Positions 12,250 to 24,640 of a DNA stretch of 64,000 nucleotides are shown one piece after another (the stretch's first letter is position 1; each line of letters begins with the position of its first letter). The notes under the pieces are model-generated. The model made no database searches and had not been told where the DNA came from. It worked only from the letters and a program-made list of their open reading frames with translations. A program made the translations under genes and the position numbers. Origin of the DNA: Takakia lepidozioides (lineage: Eukaryota > Streptophyta > Takakiopsida > Takakiales > Takakiaceae); assembly GCA_030704615.1 (NCBI GenBank), contig CM060731.1:11284001-11348000 (forward strand), read 5' to 3'.

Positions 12250-12613
12250 AATGGAGACTTCAGTGGGAGATTGAGATCCACGGAATAGATCAGTGGAATC
12301 TCCCACAGATCTCATAATACAGAGGGCACTAAAAGAAGAAGTGTACTTCAGTTTCAATTTCCTGGTTGTGCCTGGTGCACGCTGGGCATAGGCAGTCCTC
12401 CCATTGCAGGAAAAGAAAGAGAATGAAATGAAATGGAACTTGTAACGTCCACAGAAAGATCAAAGAGCTTATGGGACAAAATGGGAAAAAATAAGAGAGA
12501 TCGGGACATTGTAACAGAAAATGGATATGGTCTTCAGGCCGTCTGCACACCGGGCATTGACAATCTCCCTTTCCTCTATGCATCTGCTTATTGTTCAAAA
12601 GTAGACTCCCCAC
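12250..12613 (-). pseudogene. LINE-type reverse transcriptase C-terminal zinc-knuckle (zf-RVT) remnant
   Basis: The minus-strand translation contains two Cys/His blocks of the kind that end plant LINE ORF2 proteins. The first is CQCPVCRRPEDHIHFLLQCP. The second is CLCPACTRHNQEIETEVHFFF, followed after a stop codon by CPLYYEI. No reverse transcriptase palm motifs are visible upstream. The duplicated knuckle may be a tandem duplication or two fused fragments. It is not functional. Confidence 0.45.
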
Positions 12614-12789
12614 CGAGTTAAAATTACACTAGTGCCAAGGCTGCCCTTCACTCATCCATGTCACAAACTTCAGGGTTTTATACCTAGCTTTTGTTCGGAC
12701 ATTCTGCACGCTTCCAAAATGACCTTGGACACGTCAGCTTCCAAGTCAGCTTCCAAGTCAACTTCATCTTAGCAGGGTCAGTTCCTCTT

Positions 12790-14200
12790 GCCTAATATTC
12801 AGGTACATGAAAATCTCATCTTCCCGTTCCGCCAGGACTTCACCTGTTTAATGGGGTTGGACTGGATGTTGGCAGATCCATACCTTCGTCTCCAGACACA
12901 AAACCAATGGCCAGCTTCTCACTGTGGTGGCAAAGAGAAAATTCCTTTTCCTCCTCCCCCACCTCATGCAATACAAAGCGTGTGTCAGGCACATACCCCG
13001 CCTCCTTCATCTGCCCAGACAATCTTCTTCATGGATTTCCTTAATTCTGGGGTGCAACTTGTCATCTACAACGAAGGAGTGCCCCCTGTTGCCAGCCTCA
13101 ATGCAGCAGCGACCTGGCTCCTTTCTAACCCCTCTGACCTTCATCATTCTTCTCACCTTTGCAGTCTCATCCCACCTGCCAACTGCAGCATAGATGTTTG
13201 ATAGCAACACATAAGTCGCCGCATCCTGTTCATCCCACTTGAGGATAGATGTTGCCGCACGTTCAGCCATCTCCACATTGCCATGGATTCTGCAGGCACC
13301 AAGCCAGGCCTTCCACACCACAACATCTGGATTGATTGGCATCTTACTAATCAAATCCACTGCCTCATCCAGTTGTCCTGCACGTCCAAGAAGGTCCACC
13401 ATACAGCCAAAGTGCTTTATTGTCGGAGTGACACCATGATCTTGACTTAGGGAATCAAAGTAGCGTCTTCCTTCATTCAAAACTGCCTTTGCATCCTTAA
13501 TGCACCCACATTTGGCACACATGTCCACCAGGGCAGTGTTCCTAATGACATATGGTACAATTCCAGCTTTGACGATGTCACCATGGACCTCTTTCCCATT
13601 TTCCAGGGCTCCCAGGCTTGCACACGCATTGCAAACACAAACGAACGTGATGTGGTTGGGCTTCACCCCTTCGCACATCATTTGCTCATAGGTCTCCAAA
13701 GCATTCGTACCACACCCATGCTTGGTAAATCCTGCCAACAGTATATTCCACGTGATCAAAGATCGTTGAGGCATTCTGTTGAACACTCGCAGGTGAGCAT
13801 CCATGATGCTCCTGCACTTAACATACATGTTGACAAGGGTGTTGAGTAGAAAATCTTTTGGCTTGAATCCACTTTGGATAATGTCATGAGTGTGCACCAG
13901 CTTTCCAGCTTCAAGGCCTTTCATCTTGATGCACTTATGCAAGAGACAGACATATATATCTGAATCCGCTGAAATGTCTCATTGGTTTAAAGCTGTGTGT
14001 AGAGCCTCTTTCAATCTGCCTGCCTCACATATCTTCACATGCCCAGAAGTGCCAGAAGAGGCATTGTGGACTCCCTCTCTTGATCCTCTTCCAGAAGCTG
14101 TGGTCATGATTGAGATGCCTGATTTTATCAACTGTGCCGCTGCAGCTGCCTGCCTTTAGTTGACCATCTACCCATGCAGGTTTCTTGTAGCTATTTGATC
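12790..14200 (-). pseudogene. DYW-class PLS pentatricopeptide repeat protein pseudogene
   Basis: The minus strand reads as an intronless PLS-class PPR protein. The main open frame, 13942-13007, has PPR motifs such as NTLVNMYVKC, RVFNRMPQRSLITWN and EGVKPNHITF, then E-domain words (YVLLSNIYAAVGRWDE, EPGRCCIEA). A frameshift near 13010 leads into [16 protein letters not shown] and [10 protein letters not shown], the start of the DYW deaminase domain. Its later Cys pair and terminal D-Y-W are missing. Upstream, EAGRLKEALH and YVCLLHKCIKMKG carry the frame past a stop near 13980. About 50-60 residues are also missing between DAKAVLN and EGRRYF, so one repeat is deleted. DYW proteins edit organellar RNA (C to U); this copy cannot. 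Lack of introns is normal for the family, so retroposition is not proved. The wording resembles seed-free plant PPRs. Confidence 0.85.
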
Positions 14201-17200
14201 CACTAATCTTGTGCTTGAAATCTAATCCACTAATCCTTCGAACCTCCTGCATTCTTATTCAACTGCACATCTGTAAGCGAGAATGTTGTCAGCTGCACCG
14301 GTGTGCGTTGCATCCGATTAATTCAAAGTCGGGTATCTGGGAATTGAATCTTTCCTTGACGAATTTGGTTCTGGGAGTAGATTGCAGAGAGCATGATGGG
14401 CTTGGAATCACAGACTGCAGCCAGTCCCCATGCAAGGAAAAAAGGTTATGCAGCATCCACCATGTAGGATCTCCCTCTTCGATTGGTGTGAAACCTCCGC
14501 GCTCAAGACATCGTCACCCCTTTCCGCTGCAAGACACCTGGTTAATTTCGGGCAGGTTCCAAAATTGACGTGACTACGATGATATGTCTACGATGACCTG
14601 GCGCTATGGCGCGCTCTACGATAAACTAGTCTCCGACCTTCAGACGTCGGTAGAGTTACTGTTGCAAAGTCTATTTTGATAACGTTTTGACTTGACCACT
14701 GTATTGCTACTTGGCACTATTATCTTTCTAAGTCAATCCTCCTATCAGTGCTGAAGTTGGAACTTGGTACAATCCTTTTGCAATCAATTTCAACCAGCTT
14801 CCAATCCATTCGGCTTGGTCAGGACGCTTTCATGTGAGTGGACTAACTCATCTATTGGCTTGAAGGTGCCAAGACACACATGCCTAAGAAATTAATAAAT
14901 CATACTGTGAGTTTCTTTTTTTTCTTTTTTTTGGTGAGTTTCAATGTCAGGTCAATATTTGCTCAGCCATAAATAATAAGTAGTAACTCAGCAATACAAT
15001 GATAAAACATTGAAATCGTCCAATGCAACTCCTAACTTTCTGAGGATGAGAGTCATGTTGTCAAAAACTTGGAGAAAGAGGGATAAGAATACCTACATAA
15101 CTAATTTTATAAATTTTAAATATAAAAAAATGCTAGAATGCAATGCTAAAACGTAAAAAAAAAATCCAAAATCCAAAAATTACCTTATATGGACAATTTC
15201 ACTAATTTGCTGGCATATAAAGTTGATATGCTTTTTGACCCAGCAAACTAGTAAGGATTCTGTATAGGCAACTACTAGCCCATTTATGCACAATATCAAA
15301 TTAACATATAGACATTGTGGATTGTCAACATAATGAAGCCTGTCACATGAGCGCATGACGCATCTTGTATATGTCAAAATGGTACGCGTAAGGCCGTGTA
15401 CAATATTCAAGTTCTCTGATATGAACATCTAAAGCTTGAGGGATGATTTTTTTCTTTTTTTATTGTAAAGCTGAATTCTAAATAAATTATATTTTGTTGG
15501 TTTAGGAAGCAAATTATAACATTCTTTTCAATAATTGTGAATGTTCATTTGAAAACTGTATTCAATATAAGGGACCTAGACAACATAAGAGATGATTCTC
15601 CTTTACATCTATTTTGAAAAAATATGCTAGTACATATATTGTTTCTTCTTAAGGAAGATCTCAAACCGACAAGTAATTAGATCTTTATTATTAGTTGAAG
15701 TACCTAAAAGCTTTTGAAACTCAACCAAAACATGCACTCAAAGATTCTTAAATACAATGTTCAGATCTTAATTTAATCTACATGCCTACGGATTGACACA
15801 CACACTTTGCATTACCTTTTGGAAGCAGAGAAGAACACCTTTTTTTTTTTTTTTTTTTTTTTTTTAAGAACACTTTGCTTTTGAACAGCATGGGATAACA
15901 AGGATATTTCACAATATTGCAAGCATGTGGGCACAAGGGCCTTTCAAAACCAAGTCTCTCTGAATAACAACTATGTTCCCCAATCTTTATTTATTTATTT
16001 ATTTTCTCCAAAGAACTCCTCCAAATAGTAAGAAAGCCAGATCTTGGAACTAGTAAAATAGTTATATAATTCAATTATATTTAACATTAAAACCATTTTT
16101 CACAATTGAGAGGATGTACTAGCAATTAATTTTTAATTAAAATCTGAAATAACAAGAATTATTGATACTGATCAAGTCACTGTTCTCTAAATAATAATTA
16201 AAAAAAAACACTAATTCGATCAAGATACTCCTATAAGTTATTTAATATTACATTATTATTATTTCAACCCTAAATAGTAAAGAAGAAATTGAACACAAAA
16301 TCAAAGTCGAAAGATGAACATATATTTCCTTTGAGATATATTGTCTTATATCTTATATCCTAACCCTAACCACTCACACAAATTCTAATGTGCCTCTTAT
16401 ACATCTGATCACATCATGCCTAACACATTAGCAAGTGTTTCCTAAAATGGCAGTTACAAGGAAATGCAACAATATGTACACAATGACAACAAGCTAAGAA
16501 ACACCTTGTTAGATGCCGTTTTGACCAAATCAAGGCAAATTATTAAAATTTTGCTTATTTTCTATGGCGTTCTTGTTTGAGGTTTTGAGGATTTATAAAG
16601 ATGAGAACTGTGATTTTGTGTCCAACTTTGTGTCTGGCGTTGTTGTCAAGGATTATTTTACTATAATTTTAACTTTTCGAGAGTTCGATGTGATAAAGAG
16701 TGGTCCATCTTGAACGATATTAATTGTGCAATTTCAAGACATTATGGTGGTGATTAGGATTGGCCATTTGGAGAAGATATGTACACAATCTTGATACATG
16801 GTAGAGCTCAATGTTGTCATCAAGAGGCCCCGTCTTATAGGTAATTAGAGAATCTACATTTGAACAAACCAAGAAAAATTGCTATGAAATGAGTTAACGT
16901 AACTATCAACGTTAGAAAAATAGGAATAACATAAAATTTTAGTTGTAGCAAATTTTTTGGTTGAATCATCTAGCTCTCAAGTTGTGCCTCATTTAAACCA
17001 TTTCACTAAGCTTTTGGAATCATCCTATTATATTTTAAAGAGTTTAGGTGCATGTTTTGTCCAACATTTTTTCTTAATTTTTTTTAAATTACTTATTTCT
17101 TTCTCTCTCTCTCTTTCTCTCAAGTTCACAAGGTTTTGACCTAGAAAAACCCATTTTGACCATTTTTCAATATATTTTGAAATATTTTACCAGATTTTTG

Positions 17201-17341
17201 ACCCACCAAAAAAAACCTCAGTTATGTGGAAAAGGCCATGAGTCAACCCCGAGGGCCTGTGGGAGAAGAGAACTAGGCTGGATAACACCATTACAAGATG
17301 GAATGCCATGAGACATTGCACTAAACAACAAAATTGTTCAG
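14201..17341. other. A+T-rich intergenic stretch
   Basis: I see no gene. There is a pure poly-T run at about 15841-15865 and a CT-rich run at about 17100-17120. A minus-strand frame at 15180-15428 is only faintly reminiscent of Copia RNase H and was not called. The last few hundred bases probably include the promoter of the CASP-like gene. Confidence 0.6.
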
Positions 17342-18760
17342 ATGGCGAATAAAAGCTGCAGGCAAACAGAGGCATGTTGTCCAGTTGGTGTGCCTCCTTT
17401 TTGTCACAGACCTCCTATGACCAGAATGAATGATTGTCCAGGCTCACCATGCACACTAGGAGGATTGGGGCTCCGATTAGGCCAGTTTTTCTTTGCTGCA
17501 ATTGCAGTCTCTATTATGGCTCGAGTTAAAGGCTATTCCTCAGTTACAGCGTTTCGGTATGAAACCACCCTCCGATGGTCTTATCTTCTAGTCTTCCATC
17601 CTTGCCATTGATTTTTATGAAGGTTGTTCATTGAAAGTGAACTATATAAGACCAACACATATTATCTATAGTAACTTTTAAGTTGTTTTTTGCTGTAACT
17701 TTTTATTTCAACTTTCTAAATTGATCATCTCTTGGAATAAAATCATTCTCATGTTGTATAAGATATAGTCATGAATGTTACTGTGAAAATATATCATTAT
17801 AGTGCAGGAGTTACAATCGGCCCCTCTTCAATGTGATAGAGACTGAGACTATGTTGAGTCGTTAACACGCAAGAACCATTATGATGGAGGATGTTTTGCT
17901 ATATTGTAAAAATCAATGATATATGATAGGCTGCAAAGTCAATCACTGGGATATTCTGTCAGTGCAGTTTCCTAGTGGCAGCCATGGTTTTGCAATGCAT
18001 TTGGAGTGCATGTATGGCGGTTCTCGATGCTTACGCTTTTTTCACACACCGTTGCATTGGTAGCTGTTTTTTAGCAACCATATTGGTTTTGGGTGACTGG
18101 GTAAACAACTATCATTATCCTAGATTATAAGTATCCCCTATGTGAATTTCTCCATTGCAACATGGGATGGTCCAAACTTCAAGAAATAATGTTTTGTATC
18201 AAGTGAGGTTGATGTAAAGGAGAGTGACACATTCATCTCCAGTGAAATTAGCCGTAGTTGCATTCATTTTTATGGGAGACCCAATATAGCTTATGAGAGA
18301 TAATAGATAAATTAATACCAATGTTCATAAATATGAGCATCGCCATGGAAAAGGTTAATAGATTACGTTCATGCTACCTAATGTTTTTGGCATTCATATT
18401 GTTCTTGAGAAAGGTGGGATGTTAGGGAGCCACCTAGCTTGGTGATCTAACTAATTACTTAGATGCCCCTTCGTACAACAATCTCACAATAATACTAACA
18501 CAAGTTGAGCCATCATGTATAGATTAATTATTACGGACGGCTTCTTAAATCAATAATGCTAAAAACAGGTTACATCAATGGCGACGTTCTCAGCAGCATC
18601 CGCATCAGCTGGCATTACAGTGCTTATTGACAACGATTTGAATCAGTGTGGTACAAACCATTGCAGCAGATTTGAGGGTGCTGTAGCCATGGCATTTTTT
18701 TGTTGGATGTTGACATGCTTCTCATTCTTCTTTTCAATTTGGCTCTGGGCAACTAGGTAA
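17342..18760 (+). CDS. CASPL5: CASP-like protein, family 5 (CASPL5), 3 exons
   Basis: Exons are 17342-17556, 17968-18100 and 18569-18760. Introns are GT-AG with matching phases (2, 0), giving 179 residues. The protein has four hydrophobic segments: about 46-62, 73-96, 100-136 and 153-175. Family words are [16 protein letters not shown] at TM1 with its conserved Arg, [20 protein letters not shown] at TM3 with the conserved Asp, and a Cys-x4-Cys-S-R-F loop before TM4. This matches CASPL5 better than the Casparian-strip CASPs. CASP-like proteins are plasma-membrane proteins related to MARVEL proteins; some form scaffolds that direct wall deposition, but CASPL5 roles are poorly known. The N-terminal 28 residues are Cys/Pro-rich; a shorter start at 17426 (MNDCPGSP) would match CASPL5B-type proteins equally well. 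No lesions were seen. Confidence 0.9.
17557..17967 (+). other. CASPL5 intron 1
   Basis: The donor is GTTTCG|GTATGA and the acceptor is CAGTGCAG|TTTCCTAG. It is 411 bp. The phase-2 donor and acceptor together rebuild the reading frame into the second membrane segment. Confidence 0.88.
18101..18568 (+). other. CASPL5 intron 2
   Basis: The donor is GACTGG|GTAAAC and the acceptor is AAACAG|GTTACATC. It is 468 bp and splits the conserved G-D-W/V-T motif exactly between codons. Confidence 0.88.
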
Positions 18761-21159
18761 TCAATCGGCTTTCAAACTAAACCTAAATGTGTTTGTAGCC
18801 AAAAGATGCACCCACAATTGCACTTGTATGTTTGGATCTTTAATTTTAGAGCTCTTACTTTCAATTATTTGTGTTATAATAGTTGATGTATTTGACTGTT
18901 TGAGCTAATATTTCCTCTATATAAGTAGCCAACAATATTAGCTCTTATTGATTAAAAATATATATATATATATATCTTTTAGCATCATATGAATTGCATA
19001 TGGGCTGTTTTTATTTATTTCCAACACATGAAAATCAACACAAATGGGAAAATCCCCTGGTCAATGAGCAAAAATTAGGTTATGGTTGATTTTTTTTTTC
19101 CATATAAGGTTTAGAAAAACGCTCCACGAGATTTATTACAACAATCTGTCATCCATCATTGATCAAGTGGCATCAACCTGATCTGTTATTTCTACTGAAC
19201 TTGAGAGTACAACTTAGCTTTGTGTTTGGAGGGCATTGCTCAGGCCGCACTGTGGATATATTCTATATGTGCGAGATCCAGGGTTGTCATTTTCAGGAAT
19301 GAGGTGTGCTCAAGGGTATGGCTACAACACTTCTTTTGGTTGGTAACTCCCATCATCTGTCCAGTTGGCAAATATCATTTTGACAATAAATCAACTTTTG
19401 GATAAAACAACTATCATATCTTGACAAATGCATATGTATTTTTTAAAAAGCGGCGCCGATGGTTACAAATTTACTATATAAGTCAACCATGCAAAATACG
19501 AACATAATAATCATAGGTGGATATGGCCAGACATCTAAATTTTCTTAGATATTTTCATTTGTAAAACATGAAATGGTAAAAAAGGTGAAATTAAGATTGT
19601 ATGGTTTTATTCTATTGACTAAATTTGATGTGAGGTTGGAAGTAGCAAATGAGATTGTTAGGTGCTCACATGTAATTTGAAATGGAATTGTATGTGAAGC
19701 TAAACCGGGCCAATCTACACATCCCACACAAATGGCAAGAAAGCCCAAAAGACGAGAGCATGCAAGTGAAACCAACATTGATAACATTGACTTAAAATCA
19801 GATGTAGTCTCAAAAGAAAGGAGTAGTTTATCACAAGAACAAGTTGAGACTAATAAAAATTACCTTGCTGGTTCAAACCTACAAGTCAACCAAGATTTAA
19901 AATTACCAACAATCCCCTCAGAAAAAGTCATACCTTCTATGCAAATAGAAATGGATGGACAAGTTGTTGCAGCTTTCGAAAGACATGATTTTGCAAACCT
20001 TGAGGACAGCCAAAGCTTGGAAACAGAAGGAAAAAGATGTACATGTACATGTGCACTTTCAAAACAACAATAGGTTACACAAAAAAATGGTCAAAGAGAT
20101 AATATATGTGAGCAAGATATAAAGACTTTGTGCTATGATCGACCCATGATAAATCGACCCAAATTAACGAGATGATCATATCAAATATCATTGATTCGAT
20201 ATGCACATAACGTGATTTCTTTGAGCATAGTTCATTAAACAACAAATATTATATCTCCATGTGCATTGTGATTATGCTCACTTTTATTGTTGAACTCATT
20301 TATTGGCATGATCATAAATTTGATATTGGAAATACAAGAAAATGATTGCAATGAAGAGTAATGTGTCATAAATACCTTAAGACCAAAAAAAAACTAAAAA
20401 CTTTGAAAATTATGAAAAATTTAACATGATAACAACGAGAAAAAGAAGACCCCGACCGAAATCGGTGTAATGAAGAGTCGCGTCGCTTTGCAACTAACGT
20501 GATAACAACGCAAAATTGTACTACGTAATTCGGAGTGGGGTTGTCACCAACTGAACGTTTCCAACAATGCAAACTCTCTCTTCACCGCAACGCTTACAAC
20601 TACAATGAGCCGCTTTGACTTTCTTTCGCATGTTTCGTCTTCATCTATTTGAAAAGGAGACACGCTTTTGATCATCAGAGTGGAAGGTTGTCTCCACGGA
20701 AGTGTTCATCTCTTGGATGGATTGCTAACGTAGACAGATTCTAGAAATTTTTTAATGGGTATTAAAGACAACTACAGCACTTGGTACACTCACGTGAACT
20801 AGAGTCTCTGTCACACATGGAAGGGAGAATTTTTTACTAGATCTGCCAGGGTAACTTCATCTGCATGCAAGCTTATATGCAAAATTGTCATGTTGACACA
20901 AGCATATGTCTGACTACATATACTATCAAGTGCAAGAGGCAAACGCTAGATTGAACTTAAGGCTAAAACTCAATCAAGCGAGTGGCTAGAAGAACAGCAA
21001 CACTATCTGTTCATGCATTGAGTGGTCAAGGCTGTTGGCCGCGTTCTATCTAGCCCTAGGTCTCTACGTAGGCACTCCCATTCATTAATCTAACATTCCC
21101 ACTCATCGAGACTCCTAGGAGCAAGATGTAGAGACTAATCTGCTCCCACTCCCATTGAT
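18761..21159. other. Intergenic stretch, no recognised gene
   Basis: A short (AT)n run lies at about 18957-18976. One 113-codon frame (19732-20073) is listed separately as hypothetical. I recognise nothing else. Confidence 0.6.
19732..20073 (+). CDS. Hypothetical 113-residue open frame, doubtful
   Basis: It starts MARKPKRREHASET, with a basic N terminus, and continues with a polar, Ser/Gln/Asp-rich stretch. No domain, signal peptide or membrane segment is visible and it is not supported by neighbours. It could be a chance frame, an isolated exon or part of a degraded element. Reported only because it is long for such A+T-rich DNA. Confidence 0.15.
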   Translation: MARKPKRREHASETNIDNIDLKSDVVSKERSSLSQEQVETNKNYLAGSNLQVNQDLKLPTIPSEKVIPSMQIEMDGQVVAAFERHDFANLEDSQSLETEGKRCTCTCALSKQQ

Positions 21160-23593
21160 CATCAAATGTCTTCATTCCCCATATCAATTGTCGAAACATG
21201 ACAAACCACACCAAGTATGTTTTGAAGTTTTTGGAAGCGGTTTACAGGAAGGGCCTTAGTAAAAATATCAGCAACCTGGTCATTTGACATGTTGACGTAG
21301 AGCATGTCAATAGTTTTTTTTTCTTGTTGCTCACAAAAAACATGGAATCGCACGTCTACATGCTTAGTACAACGATGATTTTCCGGATTGTGTACCGATC
21401 TGATACTAGCCCAATTGTGGCTATACAATCTTGTGTTAGTTCCTTCGAGAATCCCAAGTCGTAAAGAAGACGTCGGATCCATATGATCTCTTCGGTTGTG
21501 ACACTTGTGGCAATATATTCCACCTTTTGTGTAGAGCCGGCCGTGCATGTCTGCTTCCAACTCCCCCAAACAAGGGGTTCTTGATTCAATATGAGAACAC
21601 AACCTGATCATGATTTCCTGGCAGTGACATCCTTAGCATAGTCTGCATCCGGAGTATGCCTCCAAGGTGTTATCGTTGGCCCCTCCATTGTAACGTGGAA
21701 TGTAGTTAATGGTGCCACACAAATAACAAAAGATTTTTCTAATGATAGTATAATACATGTGTTGTCGCTTGACTGTAAATTTGGCTATCATGCTCACAGC
21801 ATGGGAAAGATATGGTCGTGTGTCCATCTGTAAGAACATTAAACATCCAACGGCTTCGGAATATGGGAAACAAATCTCAACTTACTCCTCCTCGCTCCCA
21901 CGCACATCAAGGTTTTGGAGCCACAGAGGTTGATACTGGCGTTGCGTTCTTAAAGCCATATCGCTCCAAGATGCTTATGATGTACCTAGCTTGGTCAATC
22001 ACACTCAAAGACATCAAATTTTCTTTTGACACAATAAACCACCTAATATCCACTAACGTAATATTTGAATGCAATAAAATAGTGTGATCTGCCAATGGTA
22101 GCAACGCTCATGGAGCCACATACATCCAAATGAATTAACTGATCATCAAGCTTATTAGCTCATAATTTGTTTGCATTGACTGGAAAAGGCTTTCGAGTAT
22201 TTTGGCCGAAGGCGCACCCCTCACAAAAATTCCCTTCTTTACTGGCAAACAAATTGAGTCCTATCACAATGCACTCTCTTGCCATTTGAATCAGCATGGC
22301 GTTGTTGACATGGCCGAATCTCTCATGCCACAGCTTGAGTGTTCCACCGGCAGTAACAATACTTCCGTCAATTCATAAGCGTGTGTAGGTGGGTTGATCA
22401 CCTTTAATTATAGCTGGTACAACTTTCCTTTTCGAATTCCTGCATTACCACTCGCAATGACCTTATTTGTTGATGAGCAAGCACTTCTCTCACTCATAAG
22501 TAGTGGCAAAGCCTTTATCCGCAGCTTGACCCATTGAGAAAAGGTTTTTCTTCAATTGAGGAACAAATAATACATTCTGCAGTGTTACCTCCTCCCATTT
22601 ATTTCCAACAAAACATTGTACTTTGATATCACCAACTCTTTTGATCCATAGTTTGCGATTGTCTGCAACAAGTATAGGCCATGTTCATGACTCAACAGGT
22701 TTCATGATTTCAAACCAACTCTTGTTGTCTGTCATGTGCTCGTTAGCACTTTCATCTGCATACCACATATCTTCCAGCTTGGAATCAGCAGGGTCATCTG
22801 TGACAAACACAAACATGACACTTTCAAGTGAGAGATTTGTTTCACTTTGCTTCCCATCATCAAAAAATTTCTTGGGGCATTCCCTCTTCCAGTATCATTT
22901 CTCTAAGCTCTGCGATCTTCTTAGTTCTCTTCTTTCTCTCTTCAAAAGTGAACCTCCTATTACGTCTTCCAAATCCACCTCCATTATTACTAATAAAAGA
23001 AGGCCTTGTCGTTCCCATCTTCAATCTGATTTTGTGACTTGTTCAAAGTCTCTTATTTGAGAAGCCTTATCGTCAAGTTCTCAATAGTCTGTAGTGGGGA
23101 TAGGACACTATCCCAAGCTGAGATCCACTGTCCGGAACTTCGTGACAAACTACAAATGATGTTGGATGGGAGTCGTACTGTTTGGCTAAGGGGTCAATTT
23201 TAGCCAGCTAGCTTGTCGAGCCGCATGGGTGTTCGAGGAGGGCAGCTGAGGTAGTTTGTCCAACACAAGATCTACATGATTGTAGAAATTGGCCAAATTA
23301 GCTCCAAAGTTTTCTTTAATATGACTTGTGTAGAGATACCATGTATGCATGATATTCTTCTTGCTGACTTGTGATTGTTGCAGACACTCGTGTTTCCATG
23401 GACCGTATGTTGTTCCTAATATATGCTTTGAGCGAGATGACATGGGCGGCCAACTTCTGGTCTATCTCGGTCACAGCGAAGCGTGGTTGTCGTGATTGCT
23501 GTGTAGAGTGGAGGTTGGCTGGACATTGATACAAGCCACAGTATTAGTAAACGTTTGGTTGATGTTTTCCACCCTCAGTCTATCAAGGGTCCC
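21160..23593 (-). pseudogene. Decayed Ty1/Copia retrotransposon gag-pol remnant, 5' part split off by the giant hAT insertion
   Basis: Read on the minus strand from 23593 downward, there is a gag-like segment, then a zinc-knuckle relic (RECPKKFFDDGKQ) near 22880. The protease/pre-integrase region follows (WYADESANEHMTDNKSW, LPVEHSSC, LFVPQLKKNLFSMGQAA). A trace of the integrase core (IHLDVCGSMSV) jumps directly to the reverse transcriptase C-terminal part (SKENLMSLSVIDQARYI, TRPYLSHAVSMIAKF). The RNase H end reads KHVDVRFHVF and NDQVADIFTKALP near 21250-21350. Most of integrase and reverse transcriptase are deleted and many stops and frameshifts are present. No LTRs were identified. It was the target of the giant hAT insertion. 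Confidence 0.8.
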
Positions 23594-23601
23594 CTTGGCT
23601 G
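23594..23601. repeat. 8-bp target-site duplication, left (CTTGGCTG)
   Basis: CTTGGCTG immediately precedes the hAT-like terminus TAGGGTTGCA and is repeated exactly at 44973-44980 after the right terminus. Eight bases is the standard hAT duplication length. Confidence 0.88.
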
Positions 23602-23670
23602 TAGGGTTGCACACGTCAGTGACGTCACGTCACGTCACGTCGGACCTGACGCTGACGCGACCAACGTCAC
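23602..23670 (+). repeat. Left terminal and subterminal TGACG-rich region of the giant hAT
   Basis: The terminus TAGGGTTGCA is followed by closely packed ACGTCA/TGACGTCA words (about 23611-23666). The opposite end (44876-44958) has the same words in the mirror arrangement. They may be transposase binding sites; the same words also match plant TGA-type bZIP sites. Confidence 0.6.
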
Positions 23671-23835
23671 GTCAGTTTTGCCGAAAAATCAGTAAAACAT
23701 GAGTTAGGTGAAAAATATGCCACGTAGGTGGACACGTTGTATTCCAAGCGACACCTTGGCAAGTGAATGAATTGTTTTATAAATTACTCCCGCCGCCAAT
23801 AGTTGAGGTCATTTTTAAATCATTATTCTTAAATT

Positions 23836-24405
23836 GGTGCGATCTCCAAATGGTGGTGGTCGCAGAATTTATCTTATTTTTTAATAGTTGCGACCATTAG
23901 CAGAGGGTTGTCGCAGCATTTTTTGTTTTTTAAAAATAGATGCGACCACCAGTAGGGGTGGTCGCATTTTTTTCTTTTCTTAAACAGTTGCGACCACTGC
24001 TACTGGTGGTCGCAGAATTTTTATTTTATTTATAATAGGTGCGACCACCAGCATGGGGGTGGTCGCAGCATTTTTTTGTTTTTTTAATAAGTGCGACCAC
24101 CAGCAGGGGGGTGGTCGCAGAATTTTAATTATTTTAACAATAAATAAAAAAATCTCTGTGTCCACGAACATGGGGGTGGTCGCAGCATTTTTCTTTTTTT
24201 AATAGGTGCAACCACTAGCATGGGGGTGGTCGCAGAAATTTTGTATTTATTTAATAGGTGCGACCACCAGCAGGGGGATGGTCGAAGAAATTTTCTGTTT
24301 TTTTAATAGGTGCGACCACCAGCAGGGGTGGTTGCAGCAATTTTTTATTTTTTATTTTTTTTAAAATAATCTCTGTGACCACGAGCATGGGGTGGTCGCA
24401 ACATC
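23836..24405 (+). repeat. Left subterminal array of palindromic GCGACCACC...GGTGGTCGC repeats
   Basis: About ten units recur every 55-65 bp. Each has a core of the form GCGACCACCAGCAGGGGGGT followed by GGTCGCA, and its two halves are complementary. Units are separated by 25-35 nt of T-rich spacer often ending AATAGGT. Individual units carry point changes such as CATGGGGG for CAGGGGG. One further isolated unit lies at 24687-24720. The orientation (AGCAGGGGG centre on the plus strand) is opposite to the arrays at 27345-28108 and 44083-44735. Confidence 0.9.
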
Positions 24406-24454
24406 TATCAGCTAAAAATGCTGAAGGTAACCAATTGCAACTTAAGAGAGAAAG

Positions 24455-24470
24455 AGAGAATATATAAGCT
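24455..24470 (+). promoter_or_regulatory. Putative TATA box upstream of the hAT transposase
   Basis: GAATATATAAGC lies about 60 bp inside the left palindromic array, on the side facing the transposase gene. The same array-then-TATA layout is seen for the other two genes of the element. A repeat fragment at 24536-24640 now lies between it and the coding region. A second TATA-like word (GTATATAG) is near 24812. Confidence 0.4.
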
Positions 24471-24535
24471 TTGGAACCAATGGAGATGCATTCAGTGTAG
24501 GTATTCTATGGGGAAGTTATAATAAGGATTTGCCA

Positions 24536-24640
24536 TTTATTGACAATGATGTGTGGTCTCCTCTTTAGTGAGGAGCCAATAAACCGCTAAATATACTTTC
24601 ATCCATAATAAACTTGAAAACTTGCATTTGCCCATATTTG
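24536..24640. repeat. Dispersed repeat fragment related to 9640-9850
   Basis: Shares GTCTCCTCTTTAG and TACTTTCATCCATAATAAAC with 9640-9850. Probably an insertion of another element between promoter and coding region of the transposase. Confidence 0.45.

Noticed and set aside
15180-15428. Possible Copia RNase H fragment
   Set aside because: Only a vague resemblance around VVAYTES; no catalytic pattern or adjacent pol sequence.
23836-24405. CRISPR-like regular repeats with spacers
   Set aside because: Spacers are low-complexity T-rich and similar to each other, repeats vary, and the context is a plant transposon with no cas genes.
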